This document shows positions 34,297-43,351 of a stretch of 64,000 bases of DNA, piece after piece. The translations under genes and the position numbers were made by a program. How positions within the stretch are numbered: position 1 is the stretch's first letter; every line of letters starts with the position of its first letter. The notes under the pieces are model-generated. The model did no database searches, had not been told where the DNA came from, and was given only the letters and a program-made list of their open reading frames with translations. Source of the stretch: Prolixibacteraceae bacterium (GTDB taxonomy: Bacteria > Bacteroidota > Bacteroidia > Bacteroidales > Prolixibacteraceae); NCBI GenBank assembly GCA_028683385.1, contig JAQUIJ010000003.1, forward strand, positions 310,001-374,000. The letters run 5' to 3'.

Positions 34297-34840
34297 ATCG
34301 TAAGGTTGTTTGAATAATCAGGAGAGGGCGGCAACATAAAATGGGGTTTGTAATTGAATTTATAAGCTTGATATTAAATTAGTTAGTTTAGTTAAATAGC
34401 ACTTGAATCTCGGCCATAAATCTAGCATTATACAGTTTTTTGCGCCACGAGTTTATTCATGAATGTCATTAAAATAGCACTTTGATACTTTTCCTTGCTT
34501 ATTCTGGTAAATTGCTCACAAACTTGACTGCTTTATGACAAAGTTCATCTTTCATAAAATTTAATATCGCTTTCTTTGAAAAGGTGTTTGATCGACGTTT
34601 AAATGAATTCTCATCATTTTGGTGCTGTTTCATAGGATGATTTGCGATCATTTGAAACGTTTATTTGCTTAATAACATAAATCGTGTTTAGATGAAAGTA
34701 AGATCAGTTTTTGCTATTCCCTATTTAATTTAAAGATCTAAAGGCCCAGTTGTATTATCTGTTAATAAATGAAGCTTTCAAAGCATGGTTTAGCCGCGAA
34801 GTATTTTTAACCGGAACTGTTTAATTTAAAATAATTTTCT
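34297..34840. other. Long non-coding leader region upstream of susC
   Basis: These 544 AT-rich bases precede the SusC-like gene. I see no credible coding frame, tRNA, strong hairpin or clear repeat. It must hold the susCD promoter and may contain a long 5' leader, but I could not identify either from sequence alone. Confidence 0.4.
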
Positions 34841-37800
34841 ATGAAAAAAATCGTGTTATTGTTTGCATTCTTTGCAATTGGTTTGCAGGTCCTCATGGCT
34901 CAAACCAAGGAGCTCTCAGGCTCGGTAACCTCTGCTGATGATGGAGGTGCTATCCCGGGAGTATCGGTTTCTGTAAAAGGAACAACATTAGGAACCATCA
35001 CCGATATGAATGGTGTGTTCGGACTTAAAGTTCCTCAAGATGCCAAAGCTCTTGTTTTTAGTTTTGTTGGTATGAAAACTCAGGAGGTCGCTATTGGCAA
35101 CCAATCAAAAATCAATGTTAAGATGGCTTCTGACAACATTTCGGTTGATGAAGTTGTAGTTACGGGGTTAGGTATTTCTCGCGAGCAAAAATCGCTTGGA
35201 TATAGTGTTACGAATGTAAAATCGGAAGCTATCACTAAAGGCGGTCAAATGAACCTGACAAGTTCTCTGACAGGGAAAGTGGCTGGGGTGCAGGTTAACC
35301 AGTTTGGGGGTGCCGTTGGTGCTTCTTCCCGCATTTCAATCCGTGGTAATTCGTCCTTTAGCGCTGATCAACAGCCTTTGATTGTTGTTGACGGTGTTCC
35401 TATTTCTAACAGTTCAAACCGATCAGGTGACAACACTTATAACGGTGTTGACTATGGTTCAGGTCTGAATGACATAAACCCTCAGGATATTGAATCAGTA
35501 ACTGTTCTGAAAGGTGGATCTGCTGCAATCTATGGGATGTTGGCAGGTAAAGGTGTAATTTTGATTACAACCAAATCGGGTAAAGGAAAAGAAGGTGTAA
35601 CGGTTTCATATGACGGTGACATTACCATTGACCGTGTATCGACTTTGCCTAAATTGCAAAATTCATATGGTCAGGGTTATGGTGGCGATGAATCGCATTG
35701 GAAAGCCAATGGAGGTACTTCTTCTTATCAGGATTTTGCTCAGGAAAATGCATTTTCATGGGTTGACGGATCGAACGGCGTAAATGATTTTTACGACGAA
35801 TCGTGGGGTCCCCGTCTGGATGTGGGACTTAAGCTTCCGCAGTATGATAGCCCTGTAGTTAATGGCGTTCGTCAAGCAACTGATTGGGTATCACAACCAA
35901 ACAACGTGAAAGACTTTTTCCAAACAGGTTATTCACAAAATCACACCATATCTGTTCAGTCACAGTCGGCTAAGAGCAATACACGTGCTTCGCTATCGTA
36001 CCGGAATCAAACTGGAACAGTACCAAATACTGACCAGAGACGGTATAGTGGACAATTTAATACCGACATGAAATTGAACGATTATTTCACTATTGACATG
36101 AGTGCAAACTATACACGCACAGAAAGCGATAACTTGCTCGGTCAGGGATATGGAAGTAATAACCCTATCAACGGTTTATTGGTATGGTCGGGACGCCAGA
36201 TTAACATGAATACTCTGAAAGCCAACTGGGATGAAAAAGATGCTGCTGGTGAGTATACTTACTATAACTGGAACACGAATTATCATATGAATCCATATTT
36301 TAATGTATATAAAAATACCAATAGCCTCTTGCGAGATCGCCTTTTTGCTAAATCATCGCTATTCTTTCAACCGATCAAAAGCCTGAAATTCGAAGGCCGT
36401 TTAGGTTTTGATACTTATAGTATGAAGTCTTTTGAACGTCATTATTTTGATCATGGCGATTATCCTGAAGGAGGATTTGACCAACGTACGTATAAGAATT
36501 CGGAATTGAATATGGATTTTATTGCCTCTTTTAATCAAGTATATGGCGACTTCAATGTTTCTTTGGTTGCTGGTGCAAACTATCGTAACGTTGTTTATGA
36601 ATACGACAGGTCAGGAGCCAATGCCTTGACTGTTCCTGGTGTTTATACTTTGTCGAACATGTCTGGGACACCAATCGGGGAGATGGATCACAGTCATACA
36701 CGGTCAAACTCTGTATATTCAACCGGTTCTTTTGGTTGGAAACACCAGCTTTACCTTGACATGAGCGCCCGTAATGACTGGAGCTCAACAATTAACGATT
36801 CTTTCTTCTATCCTTCTGCCAGTTTAAGTTGGTTACCAACCGAATCATTTAAGGGATTAAAGAACGACGTTTTATCATTTCTGAAGCTACGCGGAGGATG
36901 GGCTCAAATTGGCTCGGCAACCACTGCTTATCGTAATCGCGCATACTATTATTCCGAAAGCAGTTCTTTCAAAGGAGTCGCTCAGATGTATAAGAGTTAT
37001 ACTTACCCGAACGAAGGATTACGCCCCGAAAGCGTTAAAACCTGGGAAGTTGGAGTCGAAGCAGGATTCTTAGATGATCGTTTACACGCTGATGTGGCTT
37101 ATTACAACAAAAAAACCGAAGATCAGATTATGAATGTTTCTACCTCCAATGTGGTAGGATTTTCAGCAATGACGTTAAATGCCGGTAAAATTGTGTCTAA
37201 GGGGATCGAAGTACAGTTACGTGCTGACGTCATTCGTAGAAAAGAAGGTTTGAACTGGACGAGTACTCTGAATTATTCAAGAGACCGGAGTAAAGTATTG
37301 GAATTGGCTCCCGCTTTCCCTGCCTTAAAATCGTACCAATTGGGTTGGACCTGGGGTATTGCAAATCAGGCTATTGCCGGAGAACCTTGGGGTGTGCTTG
37401 TAGGTACCGGATATGCACGTACTGAAGATGGCGCAATAAAAGTCAACAGCAGTGGATTGATCTCAACTGAGTCGAGCAAAAAAATAGGTTATGCTGCCCC
37501 TGATTACTTAGCTGGTTGGAGAAACGACTTTACTTTCAAGAATTTTTCTCTAGGGGTTTTTCTTGATCTGAGAATTGGCGGAGATATCTGGTCTCAGTCG
37601 ATGAGCCACAGTTATGCCGCAGGAACTGCCGCAGAAACCGTAAAAAATGGTGTTCGTGAACGAGCTATTGTTGCAGGAAAAGATGTGATGACAAACGAAC
37701 GGTTTGTGATGAAAGATGCTAGCGGTAACTGGGTAACTAATACCATCGAGACCGACGCACAAACATGGTTTGAAAGTGGCGGCGTAGCTGAAATGTATAT

Positions 37801-38068
37801 ATTTGATGGTTCTTTCCTGAAACTGCGTGAAGTAAATCTTTCTTATAATGTTCCTAAATCAGTGCTTTCAAGAATTAAATACGTTAGTAACGCAACTGTT
37901 TCTGTGATCGGATCAAACTTAGCGCTGTTATGGGTTGACAAATCAAACACCTTGCGTCTCGATCCTGAAGCTGGTGGTGTTTCTAGTGATACTCGTGGAG
38001 TTGGCTTCGAGCAGGCATCGGTTCCAGCGTCTCGCAGTTTTGGTCTTAAATTAAATCTTACTTTCTAA
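34841..38068 (+). CDS. SusC/RagA-family TonB-dependent outer-membrane transporter
   Basis: This 1075-residue transporter imports a large substrate, usually a glycan or peptide, together with its SusD partner. Order of parts: signal peptide (VLLFAFFAIGLQVLMA), carboxypeptidase-regulatory-like domain (about 24-105: LSGSVTSADDGGAIPGVSVS), TonB box region VDEVVVTGLG near 104-113, plug domain with the SusC signature (VDGVPISN; DIESVTVLKGGSAAIYG), then a 22-strand barrel ending in LKLNLTF. No extended N-terminal signalling domain is present, and no sigma/anti-sigma pair or hybrid sensor lies nearby, so its control is unclear. susD follows after 19 bases. Confidence 0.94.
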   Translation: MKKIVLLFAFFAIGLQVLMAQTKELSGSVTSADDGGAIPGVSVSVKGTTLGTITDMNGVFGLKVPQDAKALVFSFVGMKTQEVAIGNQSKINVKMASDNISVDEVVVTGLGISREQKSLGYSVTNVKSEAITKGGQMNLTSSLTGKVAGVQVNQFGGAVGASSRISIRGNSSFSADQQPLIVVDGVPISNSSNRSGDNTYNGVDYGSGLNDINPQDIESVTVLKGGSAAIYGMLAGKGVILITTKSGKGKEGVTVSYDGDITIDRVSTLPKLQNSYGQGYGGDESHWKANGGTSSYQDFAQENAFSWVDGSNGVNDFYDESWGPRLDVGLKLPQYDSPVVNGVRQATDWVSQPNNVKDFFQTGYSQNHTISVQSQSAKSNTRASLSYRNQTGTVPNTDQRRYSGQFNTDMKLNDYFTIDMSANYTRTESDNLLGQGYGSNNPINGLLVWSGRQINMNTLKANWDEKDAAGEYTYYNWNTNYHMNPYFNVYKNTNSLLRDRLFAKSSLFFQPIKSLKFEGRLGFDTYSMKSFERHYFDHGDYPEGGFDQRTYKNSELNMDFIASFNQVYGDFNVSLVAGANYRNVVYEYDRSGANALTVPGVYTLSNMSGTPIGEMDHSHTRSNSVYSTGSFGWKHQLYLDMSARNDWSSTINDSFFYPSASLSWLPTESFKGLKNDVLSFLKLRGGWAQIGSATTAYRNRAYYYSESSSFKGVAQMYKSYTYPNEGLRPESVKTWEVGVEAGFLDDRLHADVAYYNKKTEDQIMNVSTSNVVGFSAMTLNAGKIVSKGIEVQLRADVIRRKEGLNWTSTLNYSRDRSKVLELAPAFPALKSYQLGWTWGIANQAIAGEPWGVLVGTGYARTEDGAIKVNSSGLISTESSKKIGYAAPDYLAGWRNDFTFKNFSLGVFLDLRIGGDIWSQSMSHSYAAGTAAETVKNGVRERAIVAGKDVMTNERFVMKDASGNWVTNTIETDAQTWFESGGVAEMYIFDGSFLKLREVNLSYNVPKSVLSRIKYVSNATVSVIGSNLALLWVDKSNTLRLDPEAGGVSSDTRGVGFEQASVPASRSFGLKLNLTF

Positions 38069-38087
38069 TAAACAAGGAGATATAAAT

Positions 38088-39566
38088 ATGAAAATAAATA
38101 TAATTAAGTGGCTGAGCCTTTCGCTTCTAACTGCTACATTAATAACAGGGTGTACAAAAACCTTTGATGAAATCAATACCGATCCGGATGCGCTTTCTAC
38201 GGTTCCAGCAACAAATATCCTTGGAGATGTATTGCGCACAACTTCCACGCAGCAGGGTGGTGACATGGATGGTTATGGTGCTTTTGCAGGTTACATTGTA
38301 AAAATTCAGTATCTCGACGATTTGGGTGGCCTTATTCCAAATAATAATACCTACGGAAATCGTTGGAATAACTGTTATTGGGGAAATACACAATTGAATA
38401 CGCTACTTGAAAACACTGAAGCTGCGGCTGATGGAAATAAAAACATTCGTTGGGCTGCCAGAATATGGAAAAATTACTTATGGCTTTACGCGGTGGATTC
38501 ATGGGGTGATATTCCTTATTCTGAAGCTTTGAGGGGGGAAACCAGCAAAGGAGGAATTTTACTTTCAAAATACGACAATCAGAAAGATATCTATACTGAT
38601 GTTTTGACCAATATGAAGACAATTGCCGATGAAATGGCTGCAGGTGTTGGTGCTGACAAAATCGGAGCCGGAGACTTCCTCTTTAGTGGCAGTGTTGCTA
38701 AATGGCAGAAATTTTGTAACTCAATCAGGCTGCGTGCCGCAATGCGCATCTCAGCTGTTGCCCCTGCTTTGGCCAAACAAACCATCGAAGAGATTTGTGG
38801 CAACCCTGCCAAATACCCGTTAATTGAGACCAATGATGATAATGCTTATTTCTTTTGGCAAGGTTCTTCTCCATATTTCGAACCTTGGTACGACAACAAA
38901 CGTACCCGGGATGATCATGGATTGTCTGACATTCTCATCAATCATCTTTTAGATACGAACGATCCACGTATTTCAGCTATTGCCAAACCAGCAACAAAAG
39001 ATGATCTGTATCACGGATTTCAAAATGGAGCAGCTGCGCAACCACAGCTAAATACCGTTTCGCGAATTGGTGCGATATACCGCGATAATCCTTCTGGATT
39101 CACACCATACTATAAATCATGTGAAACATTCTTTATCAAAGCTGAAGCTGCGATGTTGGGTTACAATGTGGGTATTACTGCTGCTGATGCTTATGACAAG
39201 GCTGTTCGGTTGTCAATGGCTAACAATAACATCTCAGATGACCTAACCAATGCTTATCTTGCCGGAAATGGGAAATGGGATAACACAAAAGCCAGAATAT
39301 GGTGGGAACAGTGGGTTGCCTTGTTTAAGGAAAACCACGAAGCATGGTGTTTGTATCGCAGAACAGGAGTACCTACAACCAATTATGTATCGCTCCGGTC
39401 GATTTACGGAACTACTCATACTGATCAACCATTCCGTTTACCTTATCCGCAAAACCAATACCTTTATAATAAGGCTCAACTTGATTTAGCTATTGCATCT
39501 CAAGGTATAGTAGATTATTGCTGGGGAAAACAGTTGTGGTGGGATACCCGCACTGGCGTTAAATAA
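38088..39566 (+). CDS. SusD/RagB-family surface lipoprotein
   Basis: This 492-residue lipoprotein (signal LSLLTATLITGC, Cys22) is the substrate-binding lid over the SusC barrel. The start shows CTKTFDEINTDPDALSTVPATNIL, and the body has the helical TPR-like repeats of the family (IRWAARIWKNYLWLYAVDSWGDIPYSEAL; FFIKAEAAMLGYN). It resembles the SusD-like group usually paired with peptide- or small-glycan-type RagA transporters, but I cannot name the ligand. An AAGGAG ribosome-binding site lies upstream. No glycoside hydrolase, sulfatase or peptidase is next to the pair. A strong terminator follows the stop. Confidence 0.93.
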   Translation: MKINIIKWLSLSLLTATLITGCTKTFDEINTDPDALSTVPATNILGDVLRTTSTQQGGDMDGYGAFAGYIVKIQYLDDLGGLIPNNNTYGNRWNNCYWGNTQLNTLLENTEAAADGNKNIRWAARIWKNYLWLYAVDSWGDIPYSEALRGETSKGGILLSKYDNQKDIYTDVLTNMKTIADEMAAGVGADKIGAGDFLFSGSVAKWQKFCNSIRLRAAMRISAVAPALAKQTIEEICGNPAKYPLIETNDDNAYFFWQGSSPYFEPWYDNKRTRDDHGLSDILINHLLDTNDPRISAIAKPATKDDLYHGFQNGAAAQPQLNTVSRIGAIYRDNPSGFTPYYKSCETFFIKAEAAMLGYNVGITAADAYDKAVRLSMANNNISDDLTNAYLAGNGKWDNTKARIWWEQWVALFKENHEAWCLYRRTGVPTTNYVSLRSIYGTTHTDQPFRLPYPQNQYLYNKAQLDLAIASQGIVDYCWGKQLWWDTRTGVK

Positions 39567-39590
39567 TTGAAACAAAACTATCAAAATATC

Positions 39591-39627
39591 ATTGAGGCTG
39601 CCTTAAACAAGGCAGCCTCAATTTTTT
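39591..39627 (+). terminator. Intrinsic terminator of susCD
   Basis: The stem ATTGAGGCTGCCTT/AAGGCAGCCTCAAT is a perfect 14 bp with an AAAC loop, followed by a run of Ts. The left inverted repeat of an insertion sequence begins 13 bases further on, so the element landed just beyond the terminator. Confidence 0.92.
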
Positions 39628-39693
39628 GTAGGCATATTAGTCAAAAATAGTTGGTAAAAAGCTTTGAAGGGCTTGCCAATATTGATAATACAG

Positions 39694-39725
39694 AAAGTTT
39701 GATGAACTTGGTTTCATCAAACTTT
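39694..39725 (+). terminator. Hairpin inside the IS left end, before the transposase
   Basis: AAAGTTTGATGA (39694-39705) and TCATCAAACTTT (39714-39725) form a perfect 12-bp stem with an 8-base loop, followed by Ts. Insertion sequences often carry such a hairpin to stop outside transcripts from entering the transposase gene. The transposase ATG lies 8 bases beyond. Confidence 0.7.
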
Positions 39726-39733
39726 TTATGTTT

Positions 39734-40703
39734 ATGAAAAAATCAAAAAAAACGCTGTTGGGCATGTGGTTATAGCGATGTAATTCGATGGGGAAAACAA
39801 AACGGGAAACAGCGGTTCAAGTGTAAGCGATGCGGTATCTTTCTAACAGAGAATCGCCCAGAACAGCGTATTCAAAACAGGTTTGTATGGTTCCGAAAGT
39901 GGATACTGGAACGTCAGACTTATCAAATTCTAAGCAAGGAAAGTGGACTATCCCAAGCCACGCTCCAACGGACCTTTTACCGTTTCCTGAATCAAGCCCC
40001 TTTGGTGAAAATAATCAGCAGAGATCGTGTCCATTTACGAATAGATGCCACCTACTTTGCCCAGTTTTGTTTGGTTTGCTACCAGGATGACTTTGACGGA
40101 TATACCCAGTTGTTTCGCTTTACCGATGGGGAACATTACGAGGAAATCAAAGAAGATCTGTCCAATTTGCTCAAGCTTGGTATTCAGATCGAAAGTATCA
40201 CCACCGACGGTCACAAAAGCATTTGAAAAGCAATCAAGAAGTCAGTTCCGGAAGCAATTGTTCAGCGCTGCCTGGTTCATATCCAGCGCATGTGCCTGCT
40301 GTGGTTAACTCAGCATCCCAAACATCAGGCCGGGCAGGAACTGCGCAAGCTGGTGCTATTGATCCTTCGGATTAAAACAGAAAATGACCGGATTTACTGG
40401 ACAAGAGAGTTTTTCCAATGGTATGAATCACACAAAGAATACTTGAATGAAAAAACATACAACGCCGAAACCGGAAGGTATTGGTACACCCACAAACTGC
40501 TTCGCCGTTCTTATATAACCATCAAACGGGCTTTGCCCAACATGTTCCATTACCTGTCAAACCCCGATATTCCCAAGACTACAAACGGGATAGAAGGATA
40601 TTTCAGTCACCTGAAAAACCACCTGGATATCCATCGTGGGTTGACAGTAAAACACCGGATCAACTTCATCAAGTGGTACATTTATTTTGCTAACGCAAAA
40701 TGA
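39734..40703 (+). pseudogene. Transposase pseudogene (one frameshift, one nonsense codon)
   Basis: The ATG at 39734 reads MKKSKK, then an A8 run (39745-39752) shifts the frame; removing one A joins it to CWACGYSDVIRWGKQNGKQR, a zinc ribbon (CxxC ... CKRC). That frame continues through HLRIDATYF (first acidic residue), ITTDGHKSI, then a TGA at 40224-40226, and resumes as KAIKKSVPEAIVQRCLVHIQ and TTNGIEGYFSHLKNHLDIHRGL to the TGA at 40701-40703. Intact length would be about 322 residues. With two lesions it is most likely dead. The A8 run alone could in principle be bypassed by transcriptional slippage, but the TGA could not. Confidence 0.82.
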
Positions 40704-40875
40704 GTTTTTTTAGCCATCGGGCATACCAGTAATAACAGGAAAAGGGCAGCCTGTAAGACTACCCTTGTATTACTGTTTATGCGTTAATCCTATTGCTGGC
40801 AGGTTGGTCTCCACCAGCGCCTGCTTCCTCTTCCGATTAACAGCGTGGAGTTTACAAATTATTTCTCTAAAAATC
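40704..40875. other. Non-coding right part of the IS
   Basis: These 172 bases lie between the transposase stop and the right inverted repeat. They hold a weak complementary pair (GGGCAGCC... near 40744 and GTAGTCTTAC-like loop) and GC-richer sequence than the surroundings. I see no passenger gene. Confidence 0.4.
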
Positions 40876-40974
40876 ACCAACTATTTTTGACCACATTGCC
40901 TTTTTGTATAAAGCAAAAAGTATTCGAAAATACTATTGCGATTTATGCTTTATCTTAAGGAATGGGTGAGCTAA

Positions 40975-42318
40975 TTATCTCTTAAACATTAGCCTTTTCC
41001 CTTGTATTCCTGAAATAATGTCGCCATTCGCGTAAATCAGGTTGCCATTGACGAATGTTGCAGTAACCTGATGAGAGAACTCTTGACCTTCGAATGGTGA
41101 CCAACCGCATTTATAGAGGATATTTTCTGGCGAAACGATCCACGATTGGTTAGGATCAACCAGAACCAGGTCGGCATAATATCCTTCACGAATATATCCC
41201 CGGCGATCAATCCGGAATAAATCGGCAGGAGCATGGCACATTTTTTCAATCACTCTTTCAAGGGGAATGAACCCTTTTCGGCTCATTTCGAGCATTGCAG
41301 TCAATGAGTGCTGAACAAGTGGCCCGCCCGACGGCGCTTTAAAGTACGAATGTTCTTTTTCCTGAAGGGTGTGTGGTGCATGGTCGGTGGCTACTACGTC
41401 AATTTTATCAGAGAGTAGTGCTTCCCAAAGTGCAGCTTTATCAGCAGCCGATTTAATCGCCGGATTCCACTTAATCAGGTTTCCTTTTGAAATGTAGTCG
41501 TGTTCATCGAACCACAAATGATGTACACAAACTTCAGCCGTAATGTGTTTATCGGCAACTTTCCCTGAACTAAAAAGTTTCATTTCCTCAGCCGTTGAAA
41601 GATGCAAAACATGAAGTCGTGTTCCGAATTTGGTTGCGAGTTCAACTGCTTTGGCCGACGATTTAAAACAAGCTTCGGCACTTCGTATTTTAGGATGCGC
41701 TGAAATCGGAACAAATTCTCCGTATTTTTCGCGATAAAGTGCGGTATTCCGGATAATAGTTGGTTCGTCTTCGCAATGGGTAGCAACGAGCAATTTGGTA
41801 TTCCTGAATATTTCAGAAAGAACCTCCTCATTGTCAACCAACATATTTCCCGTTGAAGAGCCCATGAAAATTTTGATTCCGCAAACTTTGGAGCCATCGG
41901 TTTTTAGTACTTCGTCCAGATTATCGTTTGTGGCACCCATGTAAAATGAATAGTTTGCTGCTGAAACTTCGGCTGCACGCTTATATTTTTCTTCAAGTAT
42001 TTCCTGAGTTACAGCCTGTGGATTGGTGTTGGGCATTTCCATGAAAGAAGTTACTCCTCCGGCAACGGCAGCCCTCGATTCGGTAGCAATTTCGCCTTTG
42101 TGAGTCAGCCCTGGTTCTCGAAAATGCACCTGATCATCAATTGCTCCCGGAATCAGGTATTGACCTGCTACATCAATAACAGCAGCACTTTTAACCAGTT
42201 GATCCGGTATGTCATTATTGCGAAAGATTTTGGAAATAAGCTCTCCGTCAATCAGAACAGCTCCGTCGAAAATCTGTCCTTCGTTGATAATTCTGGCATT
42301 TTTAATGAGTGTCTTCAT
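40975..42318 (-). CDS. pyrC: Dihydroorotase, class I type, with QxH in place of HxH
   Basis: This 447-residue amidohydrolase closes carbamoyl-aspartate to dihydroorotate in pyrimidine synthesis. Motifs seen are DDQVHFREPGLTHKGEI (the metal-binding HxH reads QVH), MEMPNTNP, IKIFMGSSTGNML, ATHCEDE, LHVLHLST, and the late DVVATDHAPH. All other metal and substrate residues I would expect are present. The Q is, as far as I recall, shared by other Bacteroidota dihydroorotases, so it is probably a lineage trait and not a mutation. The ATG at 42318 (MKTLIKNARII) is chosen over the one 21 bases upstream. The glycosyltransferase gene upstream on the same strand is separated by a terminator. Confidence 0.88.
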   Translation of the reverse strand: MKTLIKNARIINEGQIFDGAVLIDGELISKIFRNNDIPDQLVKSAAVIDVAGQYLIPGAIDDQVHFREPGLTHKGEIATESRAAVAGGVTSFMEMPNTNPQAVTQEILEEKYKRAAEVSAANYSFYMGATNDNLDEVLKTDGSKVCGIKIFMGSSTGNMLVDNEEVLSEIFRNTKLLVATHCEDEPTIIRNTALYREKYGEFVPISAHPKIRSAEACFKSSAKAVELATKFGTRLHVLHLSTAEEMKLFSSGKVADKHITAEVCVHHLWFDEHDYISKGNLIKWNPAIKSAADKAALWEALLSDKIDVVATDHAPHTLQEKEHSYFKAPSGGPLVQHSLTAMLEMSRKGFIPLERVIEKMCHAPADLFRIDRRGYIREGYYADLVLVDPNQSWIVSPENILYKCGWSPFEGQEFSHQVTATFVNGNLIYANGDIISGIQGKRLMFKR

Positions 42319-42375
42319 ATTTGGGTTTTTCTTATTCAATGCAATACATTCAAATTTACTGAATATATAAACAAA

Positions 42376-42395
42376 AAGACCGCGGTTGCGGTCTT
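42376..42395 (-). terminator. Intrinsic terminator of the GT2 gene
   Basis: AAGACCGC/GCGGTCTT is a perfect 8-bp stem with a GGTT loop. On the minus strand it is followed by TTTTTG. It lies 28 bases past the glycosyltransferase stop and ahead of pyrC. Confidence 0.88.
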
Positions 42396-42422
42396 AAAAT
42401 TAGCTTATTTTTCTAGTCAGGG

Positions 42423-43160
42423 TTAACCAATTTTTTCATATCGGGTAAACCAGCTTCTGATTTTCATTTTTAATACGCCCCAAAGCGCTTCGTTGAAAAT
42501 ACCACCACTCATTTTTGACGCACCTTGTGTTCGGTCTTTAAAGATGATCGGTACTTCAACAATTTTAAATCCATGCTTCCAGGTTTTAAACTTCATTTCA
42601 ATCTGGAAGCCGTAGCCTTTAAGTCTGATATTGTCAAAATCAATGGTTTCCAGAACTTTTCGGTGATAGCATTTAAATCCGGCAGTCGTATCCATAATTT
42701 TCATTCGGGTAATTGTGCGAACATAAACCGAAGCCATGTATGACATCAGTACCCGTCCCAAAGGCCAGTTTACCACATTGATTCCCGTAATATATCGCGA
42801 TCCGATAGCCAGACTTGCCTGATGCTGGACACATTCGGCATATAATCTTTCCAGATCTTTCGGATTGTGCGAGAAATCACAGTCCATTTCAAAAATGTAA
42901 TCGTATGGTCGCTCCAATGCCCAGTGAAATCCGGCAAGGTATGCTTTTCCAAGTCCCTCTTTCCCAGCTCTTTTCAGAATGTGAAGCTTGTCAGGAAATT
43001 CAGGCATTAATCGCTCAACAATTGAAGCAGTTCCGTCTGGCGAGTTATCGTCGATAATTAGAATCTCAAAAGGAGTTTTCAAGGAAAAAACCTTTCGAAT
43101 CATTCGTTCGACATTCTCCTTTTCGTTGTAGGTTGGAATTAAAACCAGATTGTGATGCAC
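42423..43160 (-). CDS. GT2 polyprenol-phosphate mannosyltransferase-like glycosyltransferase
   Basis: This 245-residue cytoplasmic enzyme resembles bacterial and archaeal Dpm1: VLIPTYNEKENVERMI at the start, IDDNSPDGT (first Asp motif), EMDCDFSHNP (the DxD-like metal site, near residue 94), and RTQGASKMSGGIFNEA near the C-terminus, as in polyprenol monophosphomannose synthases. It should move a sugar, likely mannose, from a nucleotide sugar to a polyprenyl phosphate for glycan or protein glycosylation. There is no C-terminal membrane domain. The GDP-mannose-forming enzyme at 57656-58744 could feed it. Confidence 0.87.
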   Translation of the reverse strand: MHHNLVLIPTYNEKENVERMIRKVFSLKTPFEILIIDDNSPDGTASIVERLMPEFPDKLHILKRAGKEGLGKAYLAGFHWALERPYDYIFEMDCDFSHNPKDLERLYAECVQHQASLAIGSRYITGINVVNWPLGRVLMSYMASVYVRTITRMKIMDTTAGFKCYHRKVLETIDFDNIRLKGYGFQIEMKFKTWKHGFKIVEVPIIFKDRTQGASKMSGGIFNEALWGVLKMKIRSWFTRYEKIG

Positions 43161-43351
43161 GCTTCCTGTTTTATGATTTTGCTACGAAAATACTGCTTTT
43201 TACGAAGCTTAATCTGTATTAAACAAATCATTAACATTTTTTAGTGTATTTTGCTCCAGTTCGTTTCATAAAGACTTAATTTTCGGATGTCGTTTGTCCT
43301 TTTTTTGATAATAATAAACGATTATCTTCATCACATTTAAAATCAGAAACC

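Larger units (their letters stand above)
39640..40891 (+). mobile_element. Decayed insertion sequence, variant zinc-binding IS256-like type, about 1.25 kb
   Basis: The ends are exact 16-bp inverted repeats: GTCAAAAATAGTTGGT at 39640-39655 and its complement at 40876-40891. Between them are one broken transposase gene and an outward-protecting hairpin near the left end. Flanks CATATTA (left) and CACATTG (right) are only partly alike, so a target duplication is doubtful or has decayed. The family name rests on my recognition of the transposase type (zinc ribbon followed by a DDE core with a VHIQRMC-like motif). It sits between susD and pyrC and appears to have broken no gene. Confidence 0.82.

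Noticed and set aside
39745-39752. Programmed frameshift for transposase expression at the A8 run
   Set aside because: Possible in intact relatives, but the in-frame TGA at 40224-40226 would still stop the product, so I call a pseudogene.
39830-40090. Other-frame open frames inside the IS
   Set aside because: They are shadows; the zinc-ribbon and DDE motifs are all in the frame of the 39753-40703 reading.
43299-43328. Promoter TTTTTTG ... TATCTTCA before the YncE-phosphatase gene
   Set aside because: The spacing is only about 15 bases and the -7 element lacks the final TTTG, so it does not fit the Bacteroidota pattern well enough.
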